Shown here piece after piece: positions 1-8,309 of a stretch of 64,000 bases of DNA. The number at the start of each line of letters is the position of its first letter. Positions within the stretch are counted from its first letter, which is position 1. The notes under the pieces are model-generated. The model did not search any database and was not told where the DNA came from. It was given only the letters and a program-made list of their open reading frames with translations. Source of the DNA: Coccinella septempunctata (Eukaryota; Arthropoda; Insecta; Coleoptera; Coccinellidae); assembly GCF_907165205.1 (NCBI RefSeq), contig NC_058198.1, positions 15,167,001-15,231,000 on the forward strand, written 5' to 3'. The position numbers were made by a program, and so were the translations under genes.

Positions 1-1000
1 CCTTCCATAATTCAAAAATGCCGGTGTGAATCCAGTAGACTCCTGTTTAGCGGTGTTGATGGCAAACGTTAACTCTCCTATCTTTTCATCCCAAGTTCGT
101 TGATCGGCTTCACAAAACTGTGCTATCATGGTCTTTAGGGTACGGTTAGCTCTTTCTACAGGATTGCACTGAGGAGTATACGGTGGTGTGAAACGGTGAG
201 CGATGTTCAGCTCTCGGAGACTGTTCTTGAATAGTCTGCTGTCAAATTGTACTCCATTGTCGGATATTACTAGTTTTGGGCAACCGTATTTCAGTATGAC
301 TTGTTCGTAGAGGGCCGAATAAACAGTTTTGGCGGTGGCTTTCCGCAACGGACGACACTCTACCCACTTTGTGAACCGGTCTTGCATTACCACGATGTAG
401 GAGTTTCCCTTTTTTGACCGTGGCAATGGTCCAACTATGTCCGTGGATACTTCTTTGAACGGCGCATCCGCCATTCGGTGTGGTTGCATCTTACCAGGGG
501 TTTTCTGTTGCGAAACTTTGTACTTTTGGCACGATGTGCAGTTCCTCACGTATTTCGCAATGTCTCTAAACATCCCTGGCCAGTAATAATTTCTGGCTAT
601 CCGTGCAACCGTTTTGGCAATTCCCATGTGACCTGCTAGTTCTGAGTCGTGGTTTTCCTGCAGTACTTCTGTTCGCTGTTCGGATGGTACACAGAGTTTC
701 CAGGGTTGGCCGGTTCCATATTCTGTGAAGTCGGATGAGTCCCAGAAATGTCGCAACAGTTTTCCATTTTCAACGGCGTAGTCAGGAAAATTTGCTGGGT
801 CTTTTTCCACCTCCTGTAACTTTTTGTTGTACCATTTGCACTGGGTTGTTTCTATCTCGGACAAACATACGGAATCCAGGGACGGCAACGGGTTTCGGGA
901 CAGGCTGTCGGCTACTTTGTTCATCGACCCTTTACGGTACTGAACTTCGAAGTCGAATTGCTGAAGGAAAACGGCCCATCGAGCAATTCTTCCGTACGGT
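1..1000 (-). pseudogene. Element A integrase and end of RNase H, out of frame with the rest of pol
   Basis: Translating the minus strand from about 1000 down to 1, in the frame next to the RT frame, restores the end of RNase H (IARWAVFLQQFDFEVQYRKG, then KVADSLSR). It continues into an HHCC zinc-binding region and an integrase core containing VISDNGVQFD (around 245-275). The shift lies near 985-1000, close to CGTACGGAAGAATTG on the minus strand, and needs a one-base change. Integrase joins the cDNA to the target. The C-terminus is cut by the window edge. A sequencing indel cannot be excluded, because there is no second full copy to compare with. Confidence 0.85.
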
Positions 1001-2882
1001 ACTTGATGGAGTTAAGCCATTTCAGACTCATGTGATCGGAAATTACTGTGAAATGGAATCCTTCTAGGTACGGTCGCAGTTTCTCTATGGAAAATACTAT
1101 GGCGAGACATTCCTTTTCTGACACGGAGTAATTTTTCTCTGCGGGGTTTAGTGTTCGGCTCACATAGGCGATTACTCTCTCCTCTCCATCGATCACTTGT
1201 GTTAGGGCACCTCCAAGGCCCATGTCACTGGCGTCAGTTTGCAGAACGAACGGTTGGGTGAAGTCTGGACAAGCCAGTATCGGAGATTCTGTGAGTTTTT
1301 GTTTCAGAAGCTCGAAGGCCTTCTGCTGGTCTTCTCCCCATTTCCAACGGTGTTTCTTCTGCAGTAATCGAGTCAACGGGGAAACTAAATCGGAGAAGTT
1401 CTCTATGAAACGACGGTACCAGCTGGCAACTCCAAGGAATAGACGAAGTTCTCGGACGGTTTTCGGTATTGGTAAAGACAGTATCGAAGACACTTTGTCG
1501 GGATCGGTACAGATGCCATCGGAGGTGACGACATGTCCAAGGTATTTTAGGGATTTTCGCACAAAGTCACACTTGTCGGGGTTGAGACGAAGATTAGTTT
1601 CTCTCAACCGTCGGAATACTTCTCTCAAGTTCTCCAGGTGCTCCTCGAAAGTTTCCCCCAGGACAACTATATCGTCCAGATAAGCGAACGCTTCCGGTTC
1701 CATTTCTGGGCCAATGACGGTGTCTAGGAATCTCTGGAAGGTGGCTGGGCTTGCATGTAAACCGAACGGCATCACGGTGAATTGGAACAGACCTCTTCCG
1801 GGGACGGTAAATGCAGTAATCGGACGGCTCTCCTTTGCTAATGGTATCTGCCAGTATCCTTGTTTCAGGTCCAGTGTGGAGATGTACTTCGCTTTTCGGA
1901 GTTTGTCCAGAATCCCAGAAATGTACGGCAACGGGTATGCATCTTTCACAGACACTTGGTTAACAGCACGGAAGTCGATGCAGAAACGGTACTTTCCGTC
2001 TTTCTTCTTGACCAATACAACAGGTGAACTCCACGGTGACTTGGAGGGTTCAATCACTCCCTCAGCCAACATACGGTCCACTTCCTGATTGAAGATCTCC
2101 TGCATTTTCGGATTTAGGGGTCGGTACCGTTGTTTGATCGGTTCGGTGCCCGGTTTCAGTTTGATCTTGTGTTCAATCAGGTCGGTTGTACCATACAGGT
2201 CTTCGAACTTCTTCAATTCCTCGGTCAGAAATGCCTCCAGTTCTTGTTTCTGAGATTCTGTCAGTTCCAATAGGTGTTCTTCGGCGGTGTGAACCTCTGC
2301 GGCGGTTTCGACGGGAGCCATCGGCTTCGAGATCAGTCGGCCTTCCAGAAAGCACTCGGCGGTACTAAGATTCACGGAAAACTTGAAAGTCGACAGAACA
2401 TCCATCCCCAGAATAATGTCTACCGGTAAGCTTGGTACCAGTAAGAATTTCAAATCAGGCAGTGTGTAATCGGAAATTTGCACGGTGGTGGTGTACAGTT
2501 TCGGCGTGACGGTGGTTTTTCCGTTCGCTATTACTGCAAAACTGTTGTGAATTGTTTGTCCTGTGATTCCCTTACTTTCACACTGATCGGATACGGCCTG
2601 ACTGCAAAAACTCCTGGTCGCTCCTGTATCTATCAGTGCTCGGAAGTGTTCGCCGGCTATTTTGACCTCTATTAACGGTCGGTTATCATTACAGGTGGTC
2701 GGTGTCAGTGGAGTCAAGATTCCGGGAGATGTGGTCGACTCCGTCTCCAATCTCCCCTTCAGTTTTCCGAACACGGGCAGTCTCGTGAGAGAATGTTCTC
2801 CCTCTGACATTGAGAACAGAATATCTTCGGTGGCCTGCGACATTCTCGACGCATGTGGCCATATCCACCACATCGGAAACAC
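921..2882 (-). CDS. pol: Element A pol: aspartic protease, reverse transcriptase and partial RNase H
   Basis: This frame is open for 653 codons. The protease motif ALIDTGA is at residues 83-89. RT runs from about residue 240 to 470, with YPLPYISGILDKL, TLDLKQGYWQIPL, the FTVMPFGLHASPATFQ block and the catalytic YLDD at residues 401-404. RNase H starts near TDASD (549). The frame is then lost and ends in an artefactual tail. The first in-frame residue is not an ATG start. The frame overlaps the gag end by 124 bases and lies at -1 relative to gag, so expression by -1 ribosomal frameshifting is the expected mode for a Gag-Pol of this family. Protease, RT and RNase H catalytic motifs are all present. 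Confidence 0.93.
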   Translation of the reverse strand: MFPMWWIWPHASRMSQATEDILFSMSEGEHSLTRLPVFGKLKGRLETESTTSPGILTPLTPTTCNDNRPLIEVKIAGEHFRALIDTGATRSFCSQAVSDQCESKGITGQTIHNSFAVIANGKTTVTPKLYTTTVQISDYTLPDLKFLLVPSLPVDIILGMDVLSTFKFSVNLSTAECFLEGRLISKPMAPVETAAEVHTAEEHLLELTESQKQELEAFLTEELKKFEDLYGTTDLIEHKIKLKPGTEPIKQRYRPLNPKMQEIFNQEVDRMLAEGVIEPSKSPWSSPVVLVKKKDGKYRFCIDFRAVNQVSVKDAYPLPYISGILDKLRKAKYISTLDLKQGYWQIPLAKESRPITAFTVPGRGLFQFTVMPFGLHASPATFQRFLDTVIGPEMEPEAFAYLDDIVVLGETFEEHLENLREVFRRLRETNLRLNPDKCDFVRKSLKYLGHVVTSDGICTDPDKVSSILSLPIPKTVRELRLFLGVASWYRRFIENFSDLVSPLTRLLQKKHRWKWGEDQQKAFELLKQKLTESPILACPDFTQPFVLQTDASDMGLGGALTQVIDGEERVIAYVSRTLNPAEKNYSVSEKECLAIVFSIEKLRPYLEGFHFTVISDHMSLKWLNSIKYRTEELLDGPFSFSNSTSKFSTVKGR

Positions 2883-4603
2883 TGTGTCTGGAAGGACACT
2901 CTCCTCCCTGATGATGATTGGGTCCGGTCAGCGTGGCTATTTTCGGCTCGACGACGGGGTGGCGGTGTTGAATTTCCGGATCTACCTTCGGAGCTGTCTC
3001 CAGAAGTTGGACGGTGTGATTCCTGTTGCCGGACTATTGACTCTCTGGATCGGTGTGACTTTGGACGGCTTTCCCCCTGCGGAGAAAGTCGTGTCTGGTT
3101 GGCTTGCGTCGGCGGGGCTGATTCCCTGTGATCAGTTGTTTGATGAACCTGTTCTCCGGTATCCACAGAAAAACTCGCCTGATATCGGTTCAGTTGACGG
3201 GGAGTGTACGTCAGGTGAGGTTCCTCCACGAAACCTGGTTTTGAGGGTGGCCGGGTGTACTGGCTCATCTGCCACTGGACCAGTTCAAAAACTTTTCCCT
3301 TACGGAGAAGTTCATCATACGTCTTGGTCTCCTGAAAGGCCAAGGCCTGTTGTAAGGGCGGAATCAACCTTTGTCGGATAAGTCGGATCTGCTCCACCTC
3401 GGATGGTTTTGTATAGGTAAGCTTCTGGAATAAGTTCTGCATCCGGGTAACATACAGAAGCAGCTTTTCTTCAGGACCTTGTGTTCGTCTTTTTATTTCC
3501 TCCAACAGATTCTCCTCATAGTTTACAGGCAGAAACGCTTCTTTCAGTTGGTTGCTGAAATCCTCCCAGTCCTCGAAAGTACCTCTCCTGGGAATAAACC
3601 AATCCCTCGCATCCTTTCGTAGTAATTCATAAACTGATTCATAAACTTGTTCCAGGGACACTTTACGGGATTCAGCCAGCCTCTCCACTTCTTCAAGGAA
3701 TCCGGTCACACTTCCAGTGCCATCAAAGGAAATGTTCCATTTGTGTACCGGGATAGTTGGTATTGTTGATCGGGACTCCGGTTCTGATCTGGCAGGTGTA
3801 GTGACAATTGGTCGGTCAGGACTTATCCACGGTGCAGGTAAGTGTGGAAAAGACACCCTTCGGGTAGAATTAATCCATCTACCCTGTGTCAGACCCTCAG
3901 GTGTTGTTGTTCTACAGTCCTGTGACTGCGTGAGAGGTATCGCTGGTAACTGTCGCAGTAACGCTGTACATGTCTGTCTTGTCTCATTCATGACCTGTTC
4001 TAATGTTGGATTCCTTACAGGTGTACCAGTACGTGAGACCTCCACTGCTACAGGAGGGTCGACACCATCTCCCAAGTCGATAAGTGATGGCTCTCGGAGC
4101 CCTGAAATCCGTTCCGGTTGGATCGGTGACACACCAGGTGAACTGGGCACCTCCACATCTAAGAGAGACCTCTGATGTCGGTTAGATGGCTGCGGCTGTT
4201 CACGATTACTCTTCTGACGTAGCTCCTCTAGTGTTTCCAACGCCTTAGCTGTAGTTGCCTTCATTTGTCCAACTAGTTGTAACTGTGTTGTGTCTGCAGT
4301 AACAATAAAGTCCAGCCTTCCTTGTTGTATTAATCGGGTGTAAATTCGCGAAAATTCGTTAGCCGCATTCTCATGATTGAAGTTCTGAAGGGATTCCACT
4401 AAATCGGTGAGTTTATTTTGGCAAATCTCAATCTCCGAGGCGGGGTTCAATGATGTTGGGGGTAATAGAGGTTCATTAGACTGAAGTACTTGTCGTAGTA
4501 GACTCCGTTTAGTCATCACAGTACCCGGTATCGATTGTCCTCTCAGTTGTAATTCGTATGTAAGTTCATCACTGAGAAACCGGTTTACATTCATGTTCGA
4601 CAT
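2759..4603 (-). CDS. gag: Element A gag (capsid and nucleocapsid)
   Basis: The open frame extends upstream to 4639, but the first ATG is at 4603 (a second is at 4594), so I place the start there, giving about 614 codons. The middle of the protein (VHKWNISFDGTGSVTGFLEE, then REDARDWF-like and NYEENLLEEIKRRTQG segments) is the retrotransposon-gag capsid region. The C-terminal part is rich in S, R, P and Q. It ends with a CCHC knuckle (CFRCGGYGHMRREC) and a second motif CSQCQRENILSRDC, in which the histidine position holds Ile. The protein would package element RNA in cytoplasmic particles. The stop at 2759-2761 lies inside the pol overlap. Element D at 63015-64000 encodes a close homologue. Confidence 0.9.
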   Translation of the reverse strand: MSNMNVNRFLSDELTYELQLRGQSIPGTVMTKRSLLRQVLQSNEPLLPPTSLNPASEIEICQNKLTDLVESLQNFNHENAANEFSRIYTRLIQQGRLDFIVTADTTQLQLVGQMKATTAKALETLEELRQKSNREQPQPSNRHQRSLLDVEVPSSPGVSPIQPERISGLREPSLIDLGDGVDPPVAVEVSRTGTPVRNPTLEQVMNETRQTCTALLRQLPAIPLTQSQDCRTTTPEGLTQGRWINSTRRVSFPHLPAPWISPDRPIVTTPARSEPESRSTIPTIPVHKWNISFDGTGSVTGFLEEVERLAESRKVSLEQVYESVYELLRKDARDWFIPRRGTFEDWEDFSNQLKEAFLPVNYEENLLEEIKRRTQGPEEKLLLYVTRMQNLFQKLTYTKPSEVEQIRLIRQRLIPPLQQALAFQETKTYDELLRKGKVFELVQWQMSQYTRPPSKPGFVEEPHLTYTPRQLNRYQASFSVDTGEQVHQTTDHRESAPPTQANQTRLSPQGESRPKSHRSRESIVRQQESHRPTSGDSSEGRSGNSTPPPRRRAENSHADRTQSSSGRRVSFQTQCFRCGGYGHMRRECRRPPKIFCSQCQRENILSRDCPCSEN

Positions 4604-5633
4604 ATTATTTTCAACTAAGTCCGATTCAGAACGCACCAATCTTTCACACTCGGTATGTCTTTCACAATCTGTTTAAGTTCTAAGTCCAACCCCGTGAGTT
4701 AATCGTTAGCTAACCTACTCACTTAAGTTCGAAGTGGGTATCGGTGTAACCCCAAAAAAAAAAAAATAAAGTCTAAGTCCCGGTGTATCAGAAAAAATCT
4801 AAGTTCAAGTCCCGGCGCACTAAAATAATCTAAGTCCCGATGTATCACACCAAAAATTTTACAAGTCCGACGTTACTCGAAAAAAATTTCAATCTGTCCC
4901 ACTAAAGTCCGAAAATATTCGCGAAATACCGCACACACTCGCAAGTCGTTTCGTATAGTCCAGAAAATTTCCCGAAATTCGAATAGCACCAGAATGCACA
5001 GGTTAAATTCCAAATAGTTTTTCACGTTCAGTATCCAGAAAATAAATCGCAATAATCGAATTTCAGTTTTCAGAAAAATCAGAAATAATTGGTAAGTTTC
5101 ACCAGTACAGGTCAAAAGCAAATGACAGCAGGTAGACAAGTTATCAATAGGGTAATAGGTGATTCACTAATACCGATAGGTAAATCAAACCTATTAAATT
5201 TTACCAATTGTGACAATAAATTTTCAATGTTCGGAAATTCACTCACCTTCAATACGAAATTTAAAACAGTTCAATTCAATAAATCAGAAATAATAAGAAA
5301 TCGGAAATAATTTTCACTGATATTAAGGCGCAACAACAGTTCAGTTTTCAATAACTCAATAAAGTAATCGGCAAAAGGAATAATCACAAATTAATTAAAT
5401 TATTTCCAATAGGTTTCAACAATAGGAAAATTTTCAGAATATAGTCCAATTCACAGTATAACAGTTCAATACAGGGTGGCAGGTAATAAAACACAGTTCA
5501 AGTTTATTTTTCACAGTTCTCGGTTCAAGAAATAGTTACTCACTGTTCTTAGGTTTTACTCACTGTTTCGGGAATTCACTCACTGTCCGGTTAATGTTTC
5601 TCACCTCTGTTGTTTCCTACTAGATTTTGCACT
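4604..5633 (-). other. Element A 5' leader, non-coding
   Basis: About 1 kb lies between the primer-binding site and gag. It is very AT-rich, with no long frame that resembles a protein. Near its gag-proximal end (4770-4850) a short phrase, tctaagtcccggtgtatca, occurs three times with small changes. It may hold packaging signals, but nothing in the sequence proves that. Confidence 0.6.
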
Positions 5634-5651
5634 GTCCCTGCTCGGGCGCCA
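5634..5651 (-). other. Element A primer-binding site, tRNA-Lys type
   Basis: On the minus strand this reads TGGCGCCCGAGCAGGGAC. It differs by one base from the primer-binding site complementary to the 3' end of animal tRNA-Lys3 as I remember it. It lies three bases inside the LTR edge (LTR on the plus strand starts TGTAAC at 5655). Position and sequence together fix the orientation of element A. Confidence 0.75.
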
Positions 5652-5654
5652 TTT

Positions 5655-6250
5655 TGTAACGTGCGTTTCTCGGAGAAGCCTTTAATATCGAGCGCCAGCT
5701 AATCTTTTCAATAGGAAGAATAGCAAACCTACCAGGGTAGCTGCTAGCCAGAGACAGAGCTCGGTGTTGTCTAGGGTAGTAGCGACAACGAAGAAGTCAA
5801 AATCGAATTATGTAAAAGTTTATTCACACCTTCGGAAACTAGTTATATGTACAAGGGAGATATGTGAGATATGAGCGATTCTATAAGTGAAAATACATTC
5901 GGGAAATCTTATCCGGTCACGAGCACTTTATGAAATTTATACCGGGTGTAGTGAAAAGTTAACGGTTCAATAAAAATGCGCCAACCAGAACTGACGAATG
6001 CTAAGGACTTGCTATACGGTATCGGTGTGTAGTTGTATTTCTCCGGGAATAAAACACAACAAGGGCGGGTCTGTTCGAGACTTTTATTCGCTGCCCCAAG
6101 GGTTGTAGCACGCCATGACTGACAGCGAAGAAAATGTCTATTTTTAACGCAACTACGGGATTTCACTGACTACGTGCGGTATCTCTTATTCTCTGCCCCA
6201 AGGGTTATAGCACGAGTTATATTTATTAAGGCAGGAAAAGCGTTTTTAAA
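5655..6250 (-). repeat. Element A 5' LTR; inner edge clear, outer edge not resolved
   Basis: The inner edge is fixed by the primer-binding site: the LTR ends on the minus strand as GTTACA next to AAA and the primer site. The outer edge cannot be placed because the partner LTR is outside the window, so the right coordinate is a guess. No real gene is visible here. Confidence 0.5.
6085..6214. repeat. Two 28-bp direct repeats 102 bp apart
   Basis: Positions 6085-6112 and 6187-6214 share tattc[g/t]ctgccccaaggg followed by tt[g/a]tagcacg, with 26 of 28 bases identical. They lie where the LTRs of elements A and C should meet. They may be LTR-internal repeats or a trace of a rearrangement. Confidence 0.7.
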
Positions 6251-6429
6251 AAGCTATATTTCGTACAATACGTTTATACAGTGAAAGTTATGTCAGAACT
6301 GATTCAATGATGATAAAATTATAATTTATAACCTCGGTACACTTTCTTAGTTCTTGGAAAATGAGACGATGCTGAGATTGCACTTCCTGCGATCTTCCAA
6401 CGAAGTTCATCGTTCTCGGATATATAACT
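6250..6429 (-). repeat. Start of the element C 3' LTR (outer end not resolved)
   Basis: On the minus strand, a purine tract directly follows the env stop region and is followed by AGTTATATATCC. Errantivirus LTRs commonly begin AGTTA, so the LTR should start at 6429 and run toward lower coordinates. It then disappears into the sequence assigned to element A's LTR, so its end is unknown. Confidence 0.5.
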
Positions 6430-6442
6430 CCTCCATCCTCAG
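6430..6442 (-). other. Element C polypurine tract
   Basis: The minus strand reads CTGAGGATGGAGG immediately before the AGTTA LTR start and just downstream of the env stop. This is the place expected for the plus-strand primer of reverse transcription. Confidence 0.6.
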
Positions 6443-6450
6443 AAAGGTGC

Positions 6451-7448
6451 CTACGTAGTGAAGAATGGAACTGCTTTAGCTTGGGATTCTTCTCTCTCTG
6501 GTTGATTTCGTGGAACTGCTCGTGGTTGGAATTCTTCTGTTTCTGTTTGATTTCTTGGAACCCTGGATCTTAGCCACAACTTAATTTTCCTCGATCCAAA
6601 ATAGGAGATAATTATGAAAAATAGCAAATAAATGATAATTATCAGGACTTCATGCAATGATTTGGTACTTTTTTGCTTTTCCATTAAGGGTTGAATTTCC
6701 TCTTGTTTCCTCTTCAGTTTGTGTATTTGGTCCAATGAAAAATCTTCAAGTTTTATTTTGAATGCAGTTAGGGTTGTTGCATTCAACTCGGCAGCAATTT
6801 GAGGAAGGTACATTGGTTCTCCCTCCAAGATTTCCTTGTCGTTGTAGAATTTTTCTTGAGAGTTTTCGAAATGACATCCTTTTGGTACATTTAGCAGGAA
6901 GTTTCCCTTCAATGTGCTGACGTCGGTTCTTCTGCATACTGTGCGAATTTTCATCCCAGTTGGAGCTAACATGATGAATCTTCCATTACCAATCTTCTGG
7001 ACAACGTTCTTGCTAGTTTCCACAGGGTGATTTTGGCAGGAACCAGTGGATTTTTGGAGTTGCAGTAGCTGGAACAGGCAATCTTCTACTTCTGACCCAT
7101 TATTGAGTTTGTCGTCTTCGCAGTAATATAGTGGGTGTAAATCAATACAAGGCGAAGAGGCGTATTGATACCATTTTTCATTGCTCGTCAGATAGGTATT
7201 TTTGGGAATAATAATAGTGTTGTTTATAGTTGGGATTGAAAATAAATGGTAATGAGAAAAAGGTTCGGGGTGTACAATAGGAAAATGAAGAACGAAAACA
7301 ATTCTGAATTCAACAAAATATGCATCTACTTTTATCAATTCATAAAATCTGTGATATTCTCTCTCGTCGACGAATATCAGATTACTTGAACCATATAAAT
7401 TTTTTGTTTTATTGATAATTGAATATAATTCGGAAAATTTAATAATGC
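6451..7448 (-). pseudogene. env: Element C env, C-terminal portion (transmembrane part), separated from its N-terminus by BEL
   Basis: The open frame of 360 codons starts inside the BEL LTR, so only the part below 7449 is env. The last third has a hydrophobic membrane span (VLIIIIYLLFFIIISYFGS, about residue 295-313 of the frame), preceded by an amphipathic stretch and followed by a charged tail. The ectodomain has several spaced cysteines (SPCIDLHPLYYCEDD, CLFQ, GSCQN, VCRR, GCHF), as in insect Ty3 env proteins. The tail carries two similar blocks of about 17 residues (VPRNQ-E-EE-Q-AVP). The N-terminal part is at 14581-15368. The protein would mediate membrane entry of an enveloped particle; here it is broken. 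Confidence 0.85.
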
Positions 7449-8232
7449 TGTTGGGGCCGTTTGAAAAATCCAAATATGTGAAGGGCGCAAAATTAATGGT
7501 TTTCAAAACCAATGAAAAATGAAGAAAATTCAAACAAACCGACGATTTAAATTAATTCTGAAATTTATTGAAAACTTGAAAATAGATGGATTCAAAAGTG
7601 GACTGTATAATCAAATTTAAACTAATTATCTCCCAACACAACACGAAAGGACAAGTGCACAGTCAATTTCGAAAAGTGATCTTACCTTCTCAAGAATGAA
7701 CTAGTTGTCTAGGATCTCAACGGAATTACCACTCCTCGAACAGATTGATTGAGCTCAACAACCGAACGGGATGGCTGATCCTGAATTCCTGAAGCTGCAG
7801 GGCTGAAGAAAAGACTTGAACACTTATCCTTGTGACCTTTCACTGGTCACGCCACTGTTCTCACTTACGAAGTGAAAATTCACTATTCTAATATTTGTTC
7901 GAATGAATAATTTTGAACAAAATATTTTGTGATCGAATTTTATGGAAGCTGAATTTTATTTTGAAATTATCGGAAGCGAAATTATAAACAATTAAAAATG
8001 GCTGCAGATGTTTCGTATCTCGACTTAATCTCTTCGATTGACAAAGGATGAATGAATGATAAAATGCATATGCGTCGTCGCAAGGAATCTTACAGCTGGT
8101 AACATATTGTATTTAAATTATGAGTCTCACCGGGTGAAATCAAGAAATGGAAATTTACGAATTTTCCATTCAAGAAAATGGAAACAGAAAAATAAAACAA
8201 TTTGACGAACTGACGTTCACCTGGCGTGAACA
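7449..8232 (-). repeat. BEL 3' LTR
   Basis: It starts TGTTGGGGCC and ends GTGAACA on the plus strand and is the same length as the partner at 13797-14580. A short perfect inverted repeat, gtgacc-tttcact-ggtcac, occurs around 7839-7857 and in the partner. On the minus strand this LTR follows the polypurine tract and is therefore the 3' one. Confidence 0.95.
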
Positions 8233-8247
8233 AAATCCGCCCACCTA
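8233..8247 (-). other. BEL polypurine tract
   Basis: The minus strand reads TAGGTGGGCGGATTT directly before the 3' LTR. It is purine-rich and lies where the plus-strand primer is expected, 63 bases after the pol stop. Confidence 0.6.
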
Positions 8248-8309
8248 AAATTAATATAATTTTACTTAGCTTATACAGAAGAGACAATGGAAATATTGAA
8301 ATTTAAAAC

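Larger units (their letters stand above)
1..5654 (-). mobile_element. Ty3/gypsy LTR retrotransposon A, internal region (3' LTR lies outside the window)
   Basis: Read on the minus strand, the order is primer-binding site, a leader of about 1 kb, gag, then pol (protease, RT, RNase H, integrase), which is the Ty3/gypsy order. Integrase after RNase H separates it from Ty1/copia. The integrase is still running at base 1, so the end of pol and the 3' LTR are outside the window. One frame break in RNase H makes this copy defective as read. It lies directly beside the 3' end of element C, in the same orientation. A related gag (element D) is at the far right of the window. Confidence 0.9.

Noticed and set aside
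2662..3381. Long plus-strand ORFs opposite gag and pol of element A (and others opposite LINE RT)
   Set aside because: Shadow frames on the antisense of well-identified coding regions; no recognisable domains.
4640..5310. Small ORFs in the element A leader (4873-5139 minus, 5089-5310 plus)
   Set aside because: AT-rich random frames without likeness to any protein; the region is explained as leader.
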